Below, piece by piece: positions 17,032 through 26,941 of a stretch of DNA of 35,925 nucleotides. The stretch covers positions 1-35,925 of the forward strand of contig NZ_SPEY01000034.1 of the NCBI RefSeq assembly GCF_009360615.1, written 5' to 3'. Under the pieces are notes generated by a model. It made no database searches. It worked only from the letters and a program-made list of their open reading frames with translations, and was not told the origin of the DNA. Each line of letters begins with the position of its first letter. Within the stretch, counting starts at the first letter, position 1. Source of the stretch: Comamonas sp. (lineage in GTDB: Bacteria; Pseudomonadota; Gammaproteobacteria; Burkholderiales; Burkholderiaceae_C). The position numbers were made by a program, and so were the translations under genes.

Positions 17032-17337
17032 TTATTTCTTGGCGCGTGCTGCAACCCAGCGGTTGGCAAAGGCCTGAACGTCGGACAGGCGCTTGAGCAG
17101 GTCTTGTCCGGTCAAGGTCACGGTGTAGCCATCGCTGCCATGCTCGAGCAGACCGCATTCACGCAGCTCCTTGATGCGGGTGTTCAGCGTGTTGGGGGTG
17201 ATGCCGCCCACACTGTCCTGCAGCAGTCGGAAGGTCTGGGGATGGCCATCCCGCAAGGCCCACAGTACCCGCAGCGCATAGCGGCATTCGAGTTTCTCGA
17301 ACAGCTGGTTGATGGCGGCGTTTTCCTTGGAGCTCAT
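17032..17337 (-). CDS. HxlR family winged-helix transcriptional regulator
   Basis: A 101-residue regulator of the HxlR/DUF24 group of MarR-like proteins. The pattern FEKLECRYALRVLWALRDG...FRLLQDSVGGITPNTLNTRIKELRECGLLE matches the family, with the recognition helix at GITPNTLNTRIKEL. Start ATG 17337 follows AAGGAG at ideal spacing. Cysteines at the LECRY position and in the RECGLL segment are interesting because some members of this group sense thiol-reactive compounds. The usual divergent oxidoreductase partner is missing here: the upstream neighbour is the 3' end of a ketopantoate-reductase-like gene. Confidence 0.88.
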   Translation of the reverse strand: MSSKENAAINQLFEKLECRYALRVLWALRDGHPQTFRLLQDSVGGITPNTLNTRIKELRECGLLEHGSDGYTVTLTGQDLLKRLSDVQAFANRWVAARAKK

Positions 17338-17408
17338 GGACGCTTCTCCTTGCGCAATGATGTTGTCGAGCTGGGCGCACCGGGCGCTTTCAGTGCCAAG
17401 TCCCATGG

Positions 17409-17447
17409 ACTATAGCGGTTAATTTGTTTTGCTACAAGTTTAGTAGC
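17409..17447 (-). promoter_or_regulatory. Promoter and possible operator of the HxlR gene
   Basis: Read leftward, TTGTAG (17437-17432) and TATAGT (17414-17409) are 17 bases apart. The -35 lies inside the dyad GCTAC-N7-GTAGC (17431-17447), a plausible autoregulatory site. It may instead be one of the local palindromic elements. The remaining 17448-17693 shows no gene. Confidence 0.5.
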
Positions 17448-17684
17448 TTCAAATCTTCAACTGCAACGCCTTGAGGTGATAAACGCGACAAACAACGCGC
17501 AAGTGTTGCGGGTCAGCCACGAATCCGGGCAAAGACCCAGCTGCTTCAGGGTTTGTAGCAGTGGCGAAAGAGCTGGAGCTGCCTGCGGGACGGCCTGGAG
17601 AGGCTTGCCGGAAGTGTTAGTGCTGGCTCAGGTGTTTCTGGGTGTAAATGTTCGCTTGTGCCATTGATCTGTCGACGCAAGCAG

Positions 17685-17699
17685 CTATGAAAATCATAG
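17685..17699. repeat. Small hairpin at the panE-like stop codon
   Basis: CTATGA-AAA-TCATAG is a perfect hairpin overlapping the stop codon. Read leftward, the sequence continues as TTTTCATAGCTGCTTGCG, which resembles the start of the Comamonadaceae intergenic elements seen elsewhere in the window. Confidence 0.45.
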
Positions 17700-18638
17700 T
17701 TGCTGTTTTGGTGCCGTCATCTGCTTGAGCTGTACCAGTACTTGCAGCAGCCGATTGGCTGGCGCTGCAATGCCCAGTGCCTGGGCGCGCTGCACCACAT
17801 AGCCGTTGAGATGGTCGATTTCCGTGGGTTTGCCGCGTGCCAGGTCCTGGGCGGTGGAGGACAGCTGCTGGGGCATGGTGCGCGCAATGGACGCGACGGC
17901 CTCGTCCACGCCGTCCGGAAGCATCACACCATCGGCCAGGGCCACGGTCTTGCATTCGGCGGCGATATCCTGCAGCACGGCAGGTATGCCTGGCTGAGCG
18001 ACCAGCCATCCATAAGGCTGCTGGGTAAGGGCGGAGAGTGCGTTGTACACGCAGTTGATGATGAGTTTTTGCCAGAGTTCCGCCAGCACGCCGTCCGATA
18101 TCTGTGTGGGAATGCCTGCAGCACTGAACTGGTCCGCAATCGCATTGCCCTTCACACAGGGGGCGATGAGCAGTTCACCCCTGCCAAAGTGACGCACATG
18201 GCCCGGGCCGGCCATGGCGGTGGCCACATAGACCACGGCAGCAGCCACCGGCTGGGGTCCCAGCGCCATGCGCAGTCGCCGCTCATTGTCGACGCCGTTC
18301 TGCAGACTCAGTACCAGGGTGTGCGCAGCCAGGTGGGGTCTGATCTGCGCGGCGGCTGCTTGCGTGTCGGTGGACTTCACGCAGAACAGCACCACATCGG
18401 CATCTGCCACGGCACGGGCTTCGGTGCTGGTGGCGACGGGAATGAACAGATCTTCTGTGGCCGTCTGAAGCCGCAGCCCGTGCTCGCCGATGGCCTGCAT
18501 GTGCGATGCCCGACCGATCAGCGTGACCGGGTGGCCGGCGCGTGCCAGCAGCGCACCAAAGTAGCAGCCCACCGAACCTGCGCCCATGACGGCAATCGAG
18601 AGGGGGGAGGGGGCAAGGGTGTGATCGTTTGGGTTCAT
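17694..18638 (-). CDS. 2-dehydropantoate 2-reductase family protein (ApbA/PanE-like)
   Basis: A 314-residue NADP-dependent reductase of the ketopantoate-reductase family. The Rossmann motif GAGSVGCYFGALLARAG is near residues 19-35, followed by VLFCVKSTDT and LSLQNGVDNE, as in PanE. The helical C-terminal domain holds LAELWQKLIINCVYNALSALT, with the family's Lys and Asn, and GKPTEIDHLNGYVVQ. The ATG at 18638 is preferred over a TTG at 18653. It lies 21 bases after a Bug binding-protein gene and is probably co-transcribed with it. That pairing suggests a role in breakdown of an imported acid rather than pantothenate synthesis; the substrate is uncertain. Confidence 0.85.
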   Translation of the reverse strand: MNPNDHTLAPSPLSIAVMGAGSVGCYFGALLARAGHPVTLIGRASHMQAIGEHGLRLQTATEDLFIPVATSTEARAVADADVVLFCVKSTDTQAAAAQIRPHLAAHTLVLSLQNGVDNERRLRMALGPQPVAAAVVYVATAMAGPGHVRHFGRGELLIAPCVKGNAIADQFSAAGIPTQISDGVLAELWQKLIINCVYNALSALTQQPYGWLVAQPGIPAVLQDIAAECKTVALADGVMLPDGVDEAVASIARTMPQQLSSTAQDLARGKPTEIDHLNGYVVQRAQALGIAAPANRLLQVLVQLKQMTAPKQQL

Positions 18639-18659
18639 GCGCTTGTCTCGCAAAGAGGC

Positions 18660-19652
18660 TCAACTCTTGAGCCTGAGCAGATAGCTCATCAGCTGGGCGG
18701 TGGAGGTCTCGACCTCCAGAAATTCCTGCAGCGCCTTGCCGGTCTGCCAGGAGGCACTCCAATTATTGCTGAGCAGGGCCTGCTTCCAGCTGTCCTGATT
18801 GCTCGCGTATTCGATAGCTGCGAGCAATTGCCCGGCCCGCTCTGCAGGTAGATTCCTGCCCGTAAAGACGGCGCGCCAGTTGGACATTTCTGCGTCCATG
18901 CCCTGATCGCGCATGGAGGCGATGCCGAACATGGCGCGGCGCGACGAAACACCGAGGGCGCGGAGCTTGCCGGCCTGCAAGGCATCCCTGAACTCGCTGT
19001 AGCCCGATATCCCCACCTGTACCTGCTTGTGCAGCAGTGCCTGCAGCACATCGTTGCCGCCGGCAAAGGGCTTGTACTGCAGTTGCTCTGCATTGGCCTT
19101 GGACTGGCGGGCCAGCATCCCTGCATACATATGGTCCACGCCGCCTGCGGAGCCTCCGGCAATCGCCAGTGCGGGCAGGTTGTCGCGCATGGCCTTGGCC
19201 AGTGCCTTGGGGTTGGCGATCGGCGAGTCCAAGGGCACAGCCACCACCAGATAGTCACTGGTCAGGCGCGCCAGCGCTTGCACCTGATGCAGCTCTGCCG
19301 ACTTCTTGTTCAGTGCCAGGGCGCCGACCATGACCATGCCGCCGATCAGCAGACTGTTGGGGTCGCTTCCGTAGCGCTTGGTGTATTCGGTCAGGCCGAC
19401 GGTGCCGCCCTTGCCTCCGATGTTTTCATAAAGGATCCTGTCCGTCAGCCCGCTGCTGATCATCGCCGCACCCAGGGCGCGTCCGGTCTGGTCCCAGCCG
19501 CCGCCGGGGTTGGCGGGAATCACGATGCGCAGCTGCGTGCCCAGACGCTGGGGCGGATTGGCCATGGCTGCAAAAGGGGTGGCCAGCAGGGCTGCGGAAT
19601 GGGCCAGCCACCGGCGTCGTGTCAGAAAGCGGCTCGCAGGGGGGGTGATCAT
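18660..19652 (-). CDS. Bug/TctC-type periplasmic solute-binding protein
   Basis: A 330-residue extracytoplasmic binding protein of the tripartite tricarboxylate transporter (Bug) family. The N-terminus has TRRRWLAHSAALLATPFAAMA, a Tat-like signal with cleavage likely after AMA (about residue 31). Mature-protein motifs seen: LRIVIPANPGGGWDQTGRALG, the ENIGGKGGTVG loop, and AGGSAGGVDHMYAG, which contacts the carboxylate. The start ATG 19652 follows CGGAGAC. No tctA/tctB membrane genes are adjacent, as is usual for orphan Bug proteins in this order. It is followed by the panE-like gene. The ligand is probably a carboxylic acid. Confidence 0.92.
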   Translation of the reverse strand: MITPPASRFLTRRRWLAHSAALLATPFAAMANPPQRLGTQLRIVIPANPGGGWDQTGRALGAAMISSGLTDRILYENIGGKGGTVGLTEYTKRYGSDPNSLLIGGMVMVGALALNKKSAELHQVQALARLTSDYLVVAVPLDSPIANPKALAKAMRDNLPALAIAGGSAGGVDHMYAGMLARQSKANAEQLQYKPFAGGNDVLQALLHKQVQVGISGYSEFRDALQAGKLRALGVSSRRAMFGIASMRDQGMDAEMSNWRAVFTGRNLPAERAGQLLAAIEYASNQDSWKQALLSNNWSASWQTGKALQEFLEVETSTAQLMSYLLRLKS

Positions 19653-19724
19653 GTCTGTCTCCGTTGTTATGTGTCTTTGAGTGCATTCTGCCGAAAGCAA
19701 AGGCTTGCTGACCTGCTGCACATA

Positions 19725-19758
19725 CGAAAAAGCCCCGACCTGAAACAGATCGGGGCTT
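19725..19758 (-). terminator. Terminator of rpoD
   Basis: AAGCCCCGA (19730-19738) pairs with TCGGGGCTT (19750-19758) around an 11-base loop. Read leftward it is followed by a T-run (A at 19727-19731). It separates rpoD from the Bug gene. Confidence 0.9.
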
Positions 19759-19798
19759 GGGGGCAGGGTGCCGGCGTGGCGGCTGCCTGGGACTGGCT

Positions 19799-22246
<2,448 letters not shown>

Positions 22247-22264
22247 GAACACCTCTCACGGTAC

Positions 22265-22284
22265 GAACACACACAAACACACAA
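22265..22284. repeat. Simple AC-rich tract in the rpoD leader
   Basis: The + strand carries repeated ACACA/CAAACACACAAA units just upstream of the rpoD ribosome site, giving a GU-rich mRNA leader. The gap 22247-22521 otherwise holds only the long rpoD leader and its possible promoter; no gene is seen. Confidence 0.5.
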
Positions 22285-22500
22285 AGGAAAACGGAAAATG
22301 CAAACAAACGCCATCAAAGCTGGCGCAAGAACAGGCCTAGCCTGTCCGGTGGAGCACAAAGACTCCATGGCAAGATGTTGGGGCGATCATTTGGTATGCA
22401 ATCCTTGCGAGAAATGGGCCATGCAGTTGCTGCCATCACGTGATTTCTTCACGGGGCCCGGGTCGGAGGTGTTGCTGTCGCTCTTGCCTTTATCTTGCGG

Positions 22501-22525
22501 ATTATACCTTTTTTAAAGATGTCAA
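22501..22525 (-). promoter_or_regulatory. Possible promoter of rpoD at the end of dnaG
   Basis: Read leftward there is a perfect TATAAT (22506-22501). TTGACA (22525-22520) lies only 13 bases before it and overlaps the dnaG stop; the spacing is too short for an ordinary sigma-70 promoter. If used, it would give a ~250-base leader. Confidence 0.35.
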
Positions 22526-24513
22526 GAGGTGGAGCTGATAATTACAGATAAATTTTTTCGGCGCTGCTGAAACTCGATGTAACGTCTTGCCGCGGTGGGG
22601 TCAGTCGCGATCTCCTTGAGCGCCCGGGCCTCCTCGCGCTTGAGGTGATCCACCAGGATCAGATTGAGTGTGCCGCGCAATTCCTTGCGCAACTCGTCCA
22701 CTTCCCCCTCGGGGTTGGCATGGGCACTGCTCATCAGCTTGACGGCCAGGGGCTCGTAGGGCGTGCCTTGCAATTGCTCGCGCAGCACTGCCCAGGAACG
22801 CGGGCCCGACTCGGTGAACTGGGCCTCCAGCCAGCGGAACAAGGGCGCATGGCTTTGGTTGCAGCGGGCCAGGGCATCGAAATCCTCATGGGTCATCTCT
22901 TCCATGAACTCCATGTGGCACATCAGCAGGCGAGCGGCCTGGTCTTCGCGGCTGACCGGCGTGGGGCGCGGGCCCGGCTGCGGCGGGTTCCAGTCCTCGC
23001 CCTTCTTGCCCCAGGGCTTGCGCTGGCGCCCGAACTCCTTGCGACCCGACCAGTTGCCGCCGCCGCCCTGGCTCGGGTAGGAGGGGGCCGGTGCCGCGGC
23101 ATCGGCCCAGTCGGGAGCGCTTTCCCAGCTGGCCGGGGGGGCATCCCATTCCGGTGCCTGAGAGCCGGAGGGTGCAGGCGCAGGTGTGCGGCGGGCAATG
23201 GGGGCTGTGCGTGCGGTTTCCTGCGCCCAGATATCGGTGAGGTCGCGTGAGTCCAGCTGGGCCAGCGCCGCGATTTCTGAGAGCAATTGGCGCTTGAGGG
23301 CGCCGTCGGGCAGCAGAGACCACAGGGGCCGGGCGTTGCTGGCCATATGGGCGCGACCCTCGGTCTGGCCCAGGTCGCACCCCTCGCTGGCCGATTCGAT
23401 GAGAAAGCGGCTCAGTGGCGTGGCGTCGCCCACGTAGCGCGAGAAGGCCTCGGGGCCGAATTCGCGGATGAAGCTGTCCGGGTCATGCTCCGAAGGCAGG
23501 AACAGGAATTTGATGGTGCGCGTGTCGGTCGCCAGCGGCAGGGCCGCATCCAGCGCCTTGCGCGCGGCGCGACGGCCCGCGCCATCACCGTCGAAGCTGA
23601 AGACCACGGCATCGGTAAAGCGGAAGAGCTTCTGCACATGCTCCGGCGTGCAGGCCGTTCCCAATGTGGCCACGGCATTGGCAAAGCCCAGCTGTGCCAG
23701 GGCCACCACATCCATGTAGCCTTCGGTGACCAGGGCGTAGCCCATGTCGCGCAGGGCCTGCCTGGCCTCGTAAAGGCCGTAGAGTTCGCGGCCCTTGTGA
23801 AAGACCGGGGTTTCGGGCGAGTTCAGGTATTTGGGCTTTTCATCGCCGAAGACCCGCCCGCCGAAGCCTATGCATTCGCCCTTGACGTTGCGAATCGGGA
23901 ACATGAGCCGGTCGCGAAAGCGGTCATAGCGGCGGCTGTCGTCCTCGCCCACGATGACCAGCCCGCACTCCTCGAGTTGCGGGTTGTCGTATTCGGCAAA
24001 TACGCTGGCCAGGCCATGCCAGCCAGCAGGCGCATAGCCCAGGCCGAAGCGCTTGGAGACCTCCCCGGAGACGCCGCGCTTTTTCAGGTACTCGATGGCC
24101 TTGGGGGCGGCCTTGAGCTGCTTCCGATAGGACTCGCCGGCTTTTTCCAGCAGGTCGCTCAGGGTCTCGGCTTTCTGCTTTTGCTGCGCCTGGCGCTGGC
24201 GCTCGGCGGGGCTGATGTCGTCCTGCGGCACCTGCAGGCCGCATTGATTGGCAAGCTCCTGCACGGCCTCGACAAAGCCCATGCCGGCATGCTCCATCAG
24301 AAAGCCGATGGCGTTGCCGTTCTTGCCGCAGCCAAAGCAATGAAAGAACTGCTTGCTGGGGCTGACGGTGAAAGAGGGCGACTTTTCACTATGGAAAGGG
24401 CATAGGCCCATGAAGTTGGCGCCGCCCTTTTTGAGCTGCACATAGCGTCCCACGATGTCGACCACGTCGACGCGGGAGAGCAACTCTTGGATGAATGATT
24501 GGGGAATGGCCAC
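22522..24513 (-). CDS. dnaG: DNA primase
   Basis: A 663-residue primase that makes RNA primers at the replication fork. It starts at the GTG at 24513 (MAIPQSFIQELLSRVD); the open frame further upstream runs through a terminator. The zinc-binding domain has the CHC2 ligands Cys38, His41, Cys59 and Cys62. The TOPRIM core shows VTEGYMDVVAL and FDGDGAGRRAA. A low-complexity Pro/Gly/Trp-rich linker (about 430-520) precedes the C-terminal helicase-binding domain. Escherichia coli DnaG is 581 residues; the extra length is in this linker. rpoD follows downstream; the usual upstream rpsU is absent. A terminator lies 60 bases before the start. Confidence 0.97.
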   Translation of the reverse strand: MAIPQSFIQELLSRVDVVDIVGRYVQLKKGGANFMGLCPFHSEKSPSFTVSPSKQFFHCFGCGKNGNAIGFLMEHAGMGFVEAVQELANQCGLQVPQDDISPAERQRQAQQKQKAETLSDLLEKAGESYRKQLKAAPKAIEYLKKRGVSGEVSKRFGLGYAPAGWHGLASVFAEYDNPQLEECGLVIVGEDDSRRYDRFRDRLMFPIRNVKGECIGFGGRVFGDEKPKYLNSPETPVFHKGRELYGLYEARQALRDMGYALVTEGYMDVVALAQLGFANAVATLGTACTPEHVQKLFRFTDAVVFSFDGDGAGRRAARKALDAALPLATDTRTIKFLFLPSEHDPDSFIREFGPEAFSRYVGDATPLSRFLIESASEGCDLGQTEGRAHMASNARPLWSLLPDGALKRQLLSEIAALAQLDSRDLTDIWAQETARTAPIARRTPAPAPSGSQAPEWDAPPASWESAPDWADAAAPAPSYPSQGGGGNWSGRKEFGRQRKPWGKKGEDWNPPQPGPRPTPVSREDQAARLLMCHMEFMEEMTHEDFDALARCNQSHAPLFRWLEAQFTESGPRSWAVLREQLQGTPYEPLAVKLMSSAHANPEGEVDELRKELRGTLNLILVDHLKREEARALKEIATDPTAARRYIEFQQRRKNLSVIISSTS

Positions 24514-24572
24514 CTGCGTATTCTGCCTTTTTCGACAATGGCCGATGGTGCGGCAGGAATGGGGTGGAGGGC

Positions 24573-24604
24573 AAAAAAAAGCCTGCACCGATCGGTGCAG
24601 GCTC
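24573..24604 (-). terminator. Strong terminator 60 bases before the dnaG start
   Basis: The half AGCCTGCACCGA (24580-24591) is repeated as its perfect reverse complement immediately after (24592-24603). Leftward it is followed by eight T (A at 24573-24580). There is no T-run on the other side, so it acts only on leftward transcripts. Confidence 0.85.
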
Positions 24605-24748
24605 AGGTCTCCGATGCCTGGAGCATTGCCAGGCTCTCCTCTAAATCGTCTCCTCCGCCACACAGTTTTGAGGTTTGCAACCGGCTCCGTGGGGGAGAGA
24701 TGCCGGTCGTGTCCGCCCTCGGGGGGGCAGTCGCGTCCTCAAAAACAT
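24573..24748 (-). ncRNA. Putative structured transcript or attenuating leader upstream of dnaG
   Basis: Read leftward, a TAGAAT hexamer (24760-24755) precedes a ~176-base segment with strong pairing potential. TTTTGAGG pairs with CCTCAAAA across ~70 bases, enclosing an ACCGGC/GCCGGT hairpin; a GCCTGG/CCAGGC hairpin follows. The segment ends in a perfect 12-bp palindrome and eight T. There is no protein-coding frame with a ribosome site. It matches no riboswitch I can recall, and does not fold into the closed rod of 6S RNA. It is either a small RNA of its own or a dnaG leader with a terminator. The boundaries are inferred. Confidence 0.45.
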
Positions 24749-25105
24749 GTGCGCATTCTAAAAGCGATTCAAGCTCCGGGTGATTGGTCTGTCAGATAAA
24801 TGATGTCTTATAGATGACTTGCATGGCATCCCCCTGTGCGGGGAATGACGGGCTTTGAGGCTGTGCTTCCATGTATTTGATTTCAAATAATTTTATTGAT
24901 TTTCAGAAGCTGTTGAAAATACTGTCTGACTCAATGACCTTTTATGCTGCTCTGGTTTGCATGTGCAAGAGCCGTCGCTGCTCAGGGGGGGGCACTGCCG
25001 TTTTGGGCGCATCTGTCATGAGCTGGCTCAAAACAGGCTTGCGTGGCGCTCGGTTGTAAGCCTGGTGTGGCGGATGCTGGAGTACAAAACGTTCAGGAGA
25101 CAAAC
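24749..25105. other. Intergenic region between the dnaG leader and the acyl-CoA synthetase gene
   Basis: About 350 bases without a convincing gene. It contains a CCCC-CTGTGC-GGGG type hairpin near 24830-24844 and an A/T-rich segment (24870-24925) unlike its surroundings. That segment probably carries promoter elements. Near the right end GGCTT/AAGCC could pair. Nothing else could be supported. Confidence 0.5.
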
Positions 25106-26752
25106 ATGACAAGTTCTTTCGATCTGAACCTCGCCCCGAATACCGCCAACCATGCCGCGCTGACGCCGCTGAGCTTTATTGCCCGTACCGCCGAGGTCTA
25201 CCCCGAGCGCCTGGCCATTGTTCATGGCGGGCTGCGCCAGAGCTGGGCGCAGACCTATGCACGTTGCCGCCAGCTGGCCAGCAGCCTGCAGAGAATCGGC
25301 ATTCGCAAGAATGACTGCGTGGCCGTGATGCTGCCCAATACGCCGCCCATGGTGGAGGCGCATTTTGGCGTGCCCATGGCCGGCGCCGTGCTCAACACGC
25401 TCAACACCCGGCTGGATGCGGAGACCCTCGCCTTCATGCTCGACCATGGCGAAGCCAGGGCCTTGATCGTGGACCCTGAGTTCGCGCCACTGATGGCCAG
25501 GGCCCTCCGTTTGCGCCAGAGCACCACGCCCATCTATGTGATCCAGGTCGAGGACGCGGTCTATGGTGAGGCTGCCGAACAGATCGGTGCCACGGATTAC
25601 GAAAGCTTCGTGGCCGCAGGCGATGCCGGTTTCGACTGGGAGCTTCCCGGCAACGAATGGGATGCCATTGCTCTGAACTACACCAGCGGCACCACCGGCA
25701 ACCCCAAGGGCGTGGTCTACCACCATCGCGGAGCGCACAACAATGCCATCAGCAATGTGCTGGAGTGGGACATGCCCAAACATGCCGTGTATCTGTGGAC
25801 GCTGCCCATGTTCCACTGCAACGGCTGGTGCTTCCCCTGGACGGTGGCTGCGCGCGCGGCGGTCAATGTCTGCCTGCGCCGGGTGGATGCGCAGGCAATC
25901 TTTGATGCCATTCGCAGCCATGGCGTGACCCATTATTGCGGCGCGCCCATTGTGCACAGCCTGCTGGTGAATGCGACGGACGCCATGAAGCAGGGCGTGC
26001 CGGCCGGTGTCAAGGCCATGGTGGCCGGTGCAGCGCCGCCTGCGTCGATGATCGAGGGCATGGAGGCCATGGGCTTTGACATCACCCATGTCTACGGCCT
26101 GACCGAAACCTATGGCCCGGCCACGGTCTGTGCCAAGCATGAGAGCTGGAACGCACTCGATATCGGCGAGCGCGCCCGCCTGAACTCGCGCCAGGGCGTG
26201 CGCTACCACCTGCAGCGTTCCGCGGCCGTGCTGGATCCCGAAACCATGCAGCCCGTACCGCGCGATGGCCAGACCATGGGCGAGATCATGTTCCAGGGAA
26301 ATATTGCCATGAAGGGCTATCTCAAGAACCCGCAGGCGACGCAGGAGGCCTTTCGCGGCGGCTGGTTCCATAGCGGCGACTTGGCTGTTCAGCACCCCGA
26401 CGGCTATATCCAGATCAAGGACCGCAGCAAGGACATCATCATCTCGGGCGGAGAGAACATCTCCTCCATCGAGGTGGAGGATGTGCTCTATCGGCACCCC
26501 GCCGTGCTGGCGGCGGCCGTGGTGGCCAAGCCCGACCCCAAGTGGGGCGAGACGCCCTGCGCCTACGTCGAACTCAAGGCCGGGGCCGAGACCTCGGAGC
26601 AAGACATCGTTGCCCACTGCAAAAAGCATCTGGCGGGCTACAAGGTGCCGCGCGCCGTGGTGTTTGGGGAGCTGCCCAAGACCAGCACGGGCAAGATCCA
26701 GAAGTTCGAGCTGCGCAAACAGGCAGGTTCGGCTTCTGCCATCTCGGGCTGA
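25106..26752 (+). CDS. Acyl-CoA synthetase (AMP-forming), medium/long-chain fatty acid ligase-like
   Basis: A 548-residue adenylate-forming enzyme that joins a carboxylic acid to CoA via an acyl-AMP. ATG 25106 follows CAGGAGA. Motifs in order: the phosphate loop YTSGTTGNPKG (about 192-202), then FHCNGWCFPW, VYGLTETYGP, GWFHSGDLAVQHPDGYIQIKDRSKDIIISGGENIS, and KTSTGKIQK with the catalytic lysine. It resembles the AlkK/DmdB-like group more than E. coli FadD; medium-chain fatty acids or methylmercaptopropionate-like acids are candidates, not provable here. It is a single-gene unit closed by a terminator. Confidence 0.92.
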   Translation: MTSSFDLNLAPNTANHAALTPLSFIARTAEVYPERLAIVHGGLRQSWAQTYARCRQLASSLQRIGIRKNDCVAVMLPNTPPMVEAHFGVPMAGAVLNTLNTRLDAETLAFMLDHGEARALIVDPEFAPLMARALRLRQSTTPIYVIQVEDAVYGEAAEQIGATDYESFVAAGDAGFDWELPGNEWDAIALNYTSGTTGNPKGVVYHHRGAHNNAISNVLEWDMPKHAVYLWTLPMFHCNGWCFPWTVAARAAVNVCLRRVDAQAIFDAIRSHGVTHYCGAPIVHSLLVNATDAMKQGVPAGVKAMVAGAAPPASMIEGMEAMGFDITHVYGLTETYGPATVCAKHESWNALDIGERARLNSRQGVRYHLQRSAAVLDPETMQPVPRDGQTMGEIMFQGNIAMKGYLKNPQATQEAFRGGWFHSGDLAVQHPDGYIQIKDRSKDIIISGGENISSIEVEDVLYRHPAVLAAAVVAKPDPKWGETPCAYVELKAGAETSEQDIVAHCKKHLAGYKVPRAVVFGELPKTSTGKIQKFELRKQAGSASAISG

Positions 26753-26766
26753 GATCCGTCCGCCGG

Positions 26767-26799
26767 GCCCGCAGCCCCGGCGTTGGGCGGCGGGCTTTT
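26767..26799 (+). terminator. Terminator of the acyl-CoA synthetase gene
   Basis: GCCCGC (26767-26772) pairs with GCGGGC (26790-26795), extended inward by further G-C pairs after one mismatch. TTTT follows. Confidence 0.7.
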
Positions 26800-26834
26800 A
26801 CGCGCCCGTTGTCAAGGAGTTTTGATATTTTGAT

Positions 26835-26910
26835 AGCTACCTGCGCCTGTCATTCATAGATTCTGGATGGCTTTGATTCTGAAGTCTATGAATAAAGTGC
26901 GCAGGTAGCT
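26835..26910. repeat. 76-base long-hairpin intergenic element
   Basis: AGCTACCTGCGC (26835-26846) pairs perfectly with GCGCAGGTAGCT (26899-26910). An inner arm ATTCATAGA (26852-26860) pairs perfectly with TCTATGAAT (26885-26893). The leading TTTTGATAGCT is the hallmark of short elements spread through Comamonadaceae genomes. It lies in the convergent gap between the synthetase gene and lpxH. Confidence 0.75.
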
Positions 26911-26941
26911 CTGAATGGTGTAGCGAAAACGAATCGTCGCA

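Noticed and set aside
17476..17667. Small plus-strand open frame between the HxlR and panE-like genes
   Set aside because: No ribosome site, Cys/Arg-rich random composition, and no similarity; it runs into element-like DNA.
22265..22284. Direct-repeat array or CRISPR
   Set aside because: Only a short AC-rich simple tract; no spaced repeats occur anywhere in the window.
22501..22525. Ordinary sigma-70 promoter for rpoD from TTGACA and TATAAT
   Set aside because: The 13-base spacing is too short for normal use, so it is listed only as a weak candidate.
24573..24748. 6S RNA as the identity of the structured region before dnaG
   Set aside because: Length fits, but the 5' and 3' ends do not pair into the long closing stem and central bubble of 6S RNA.
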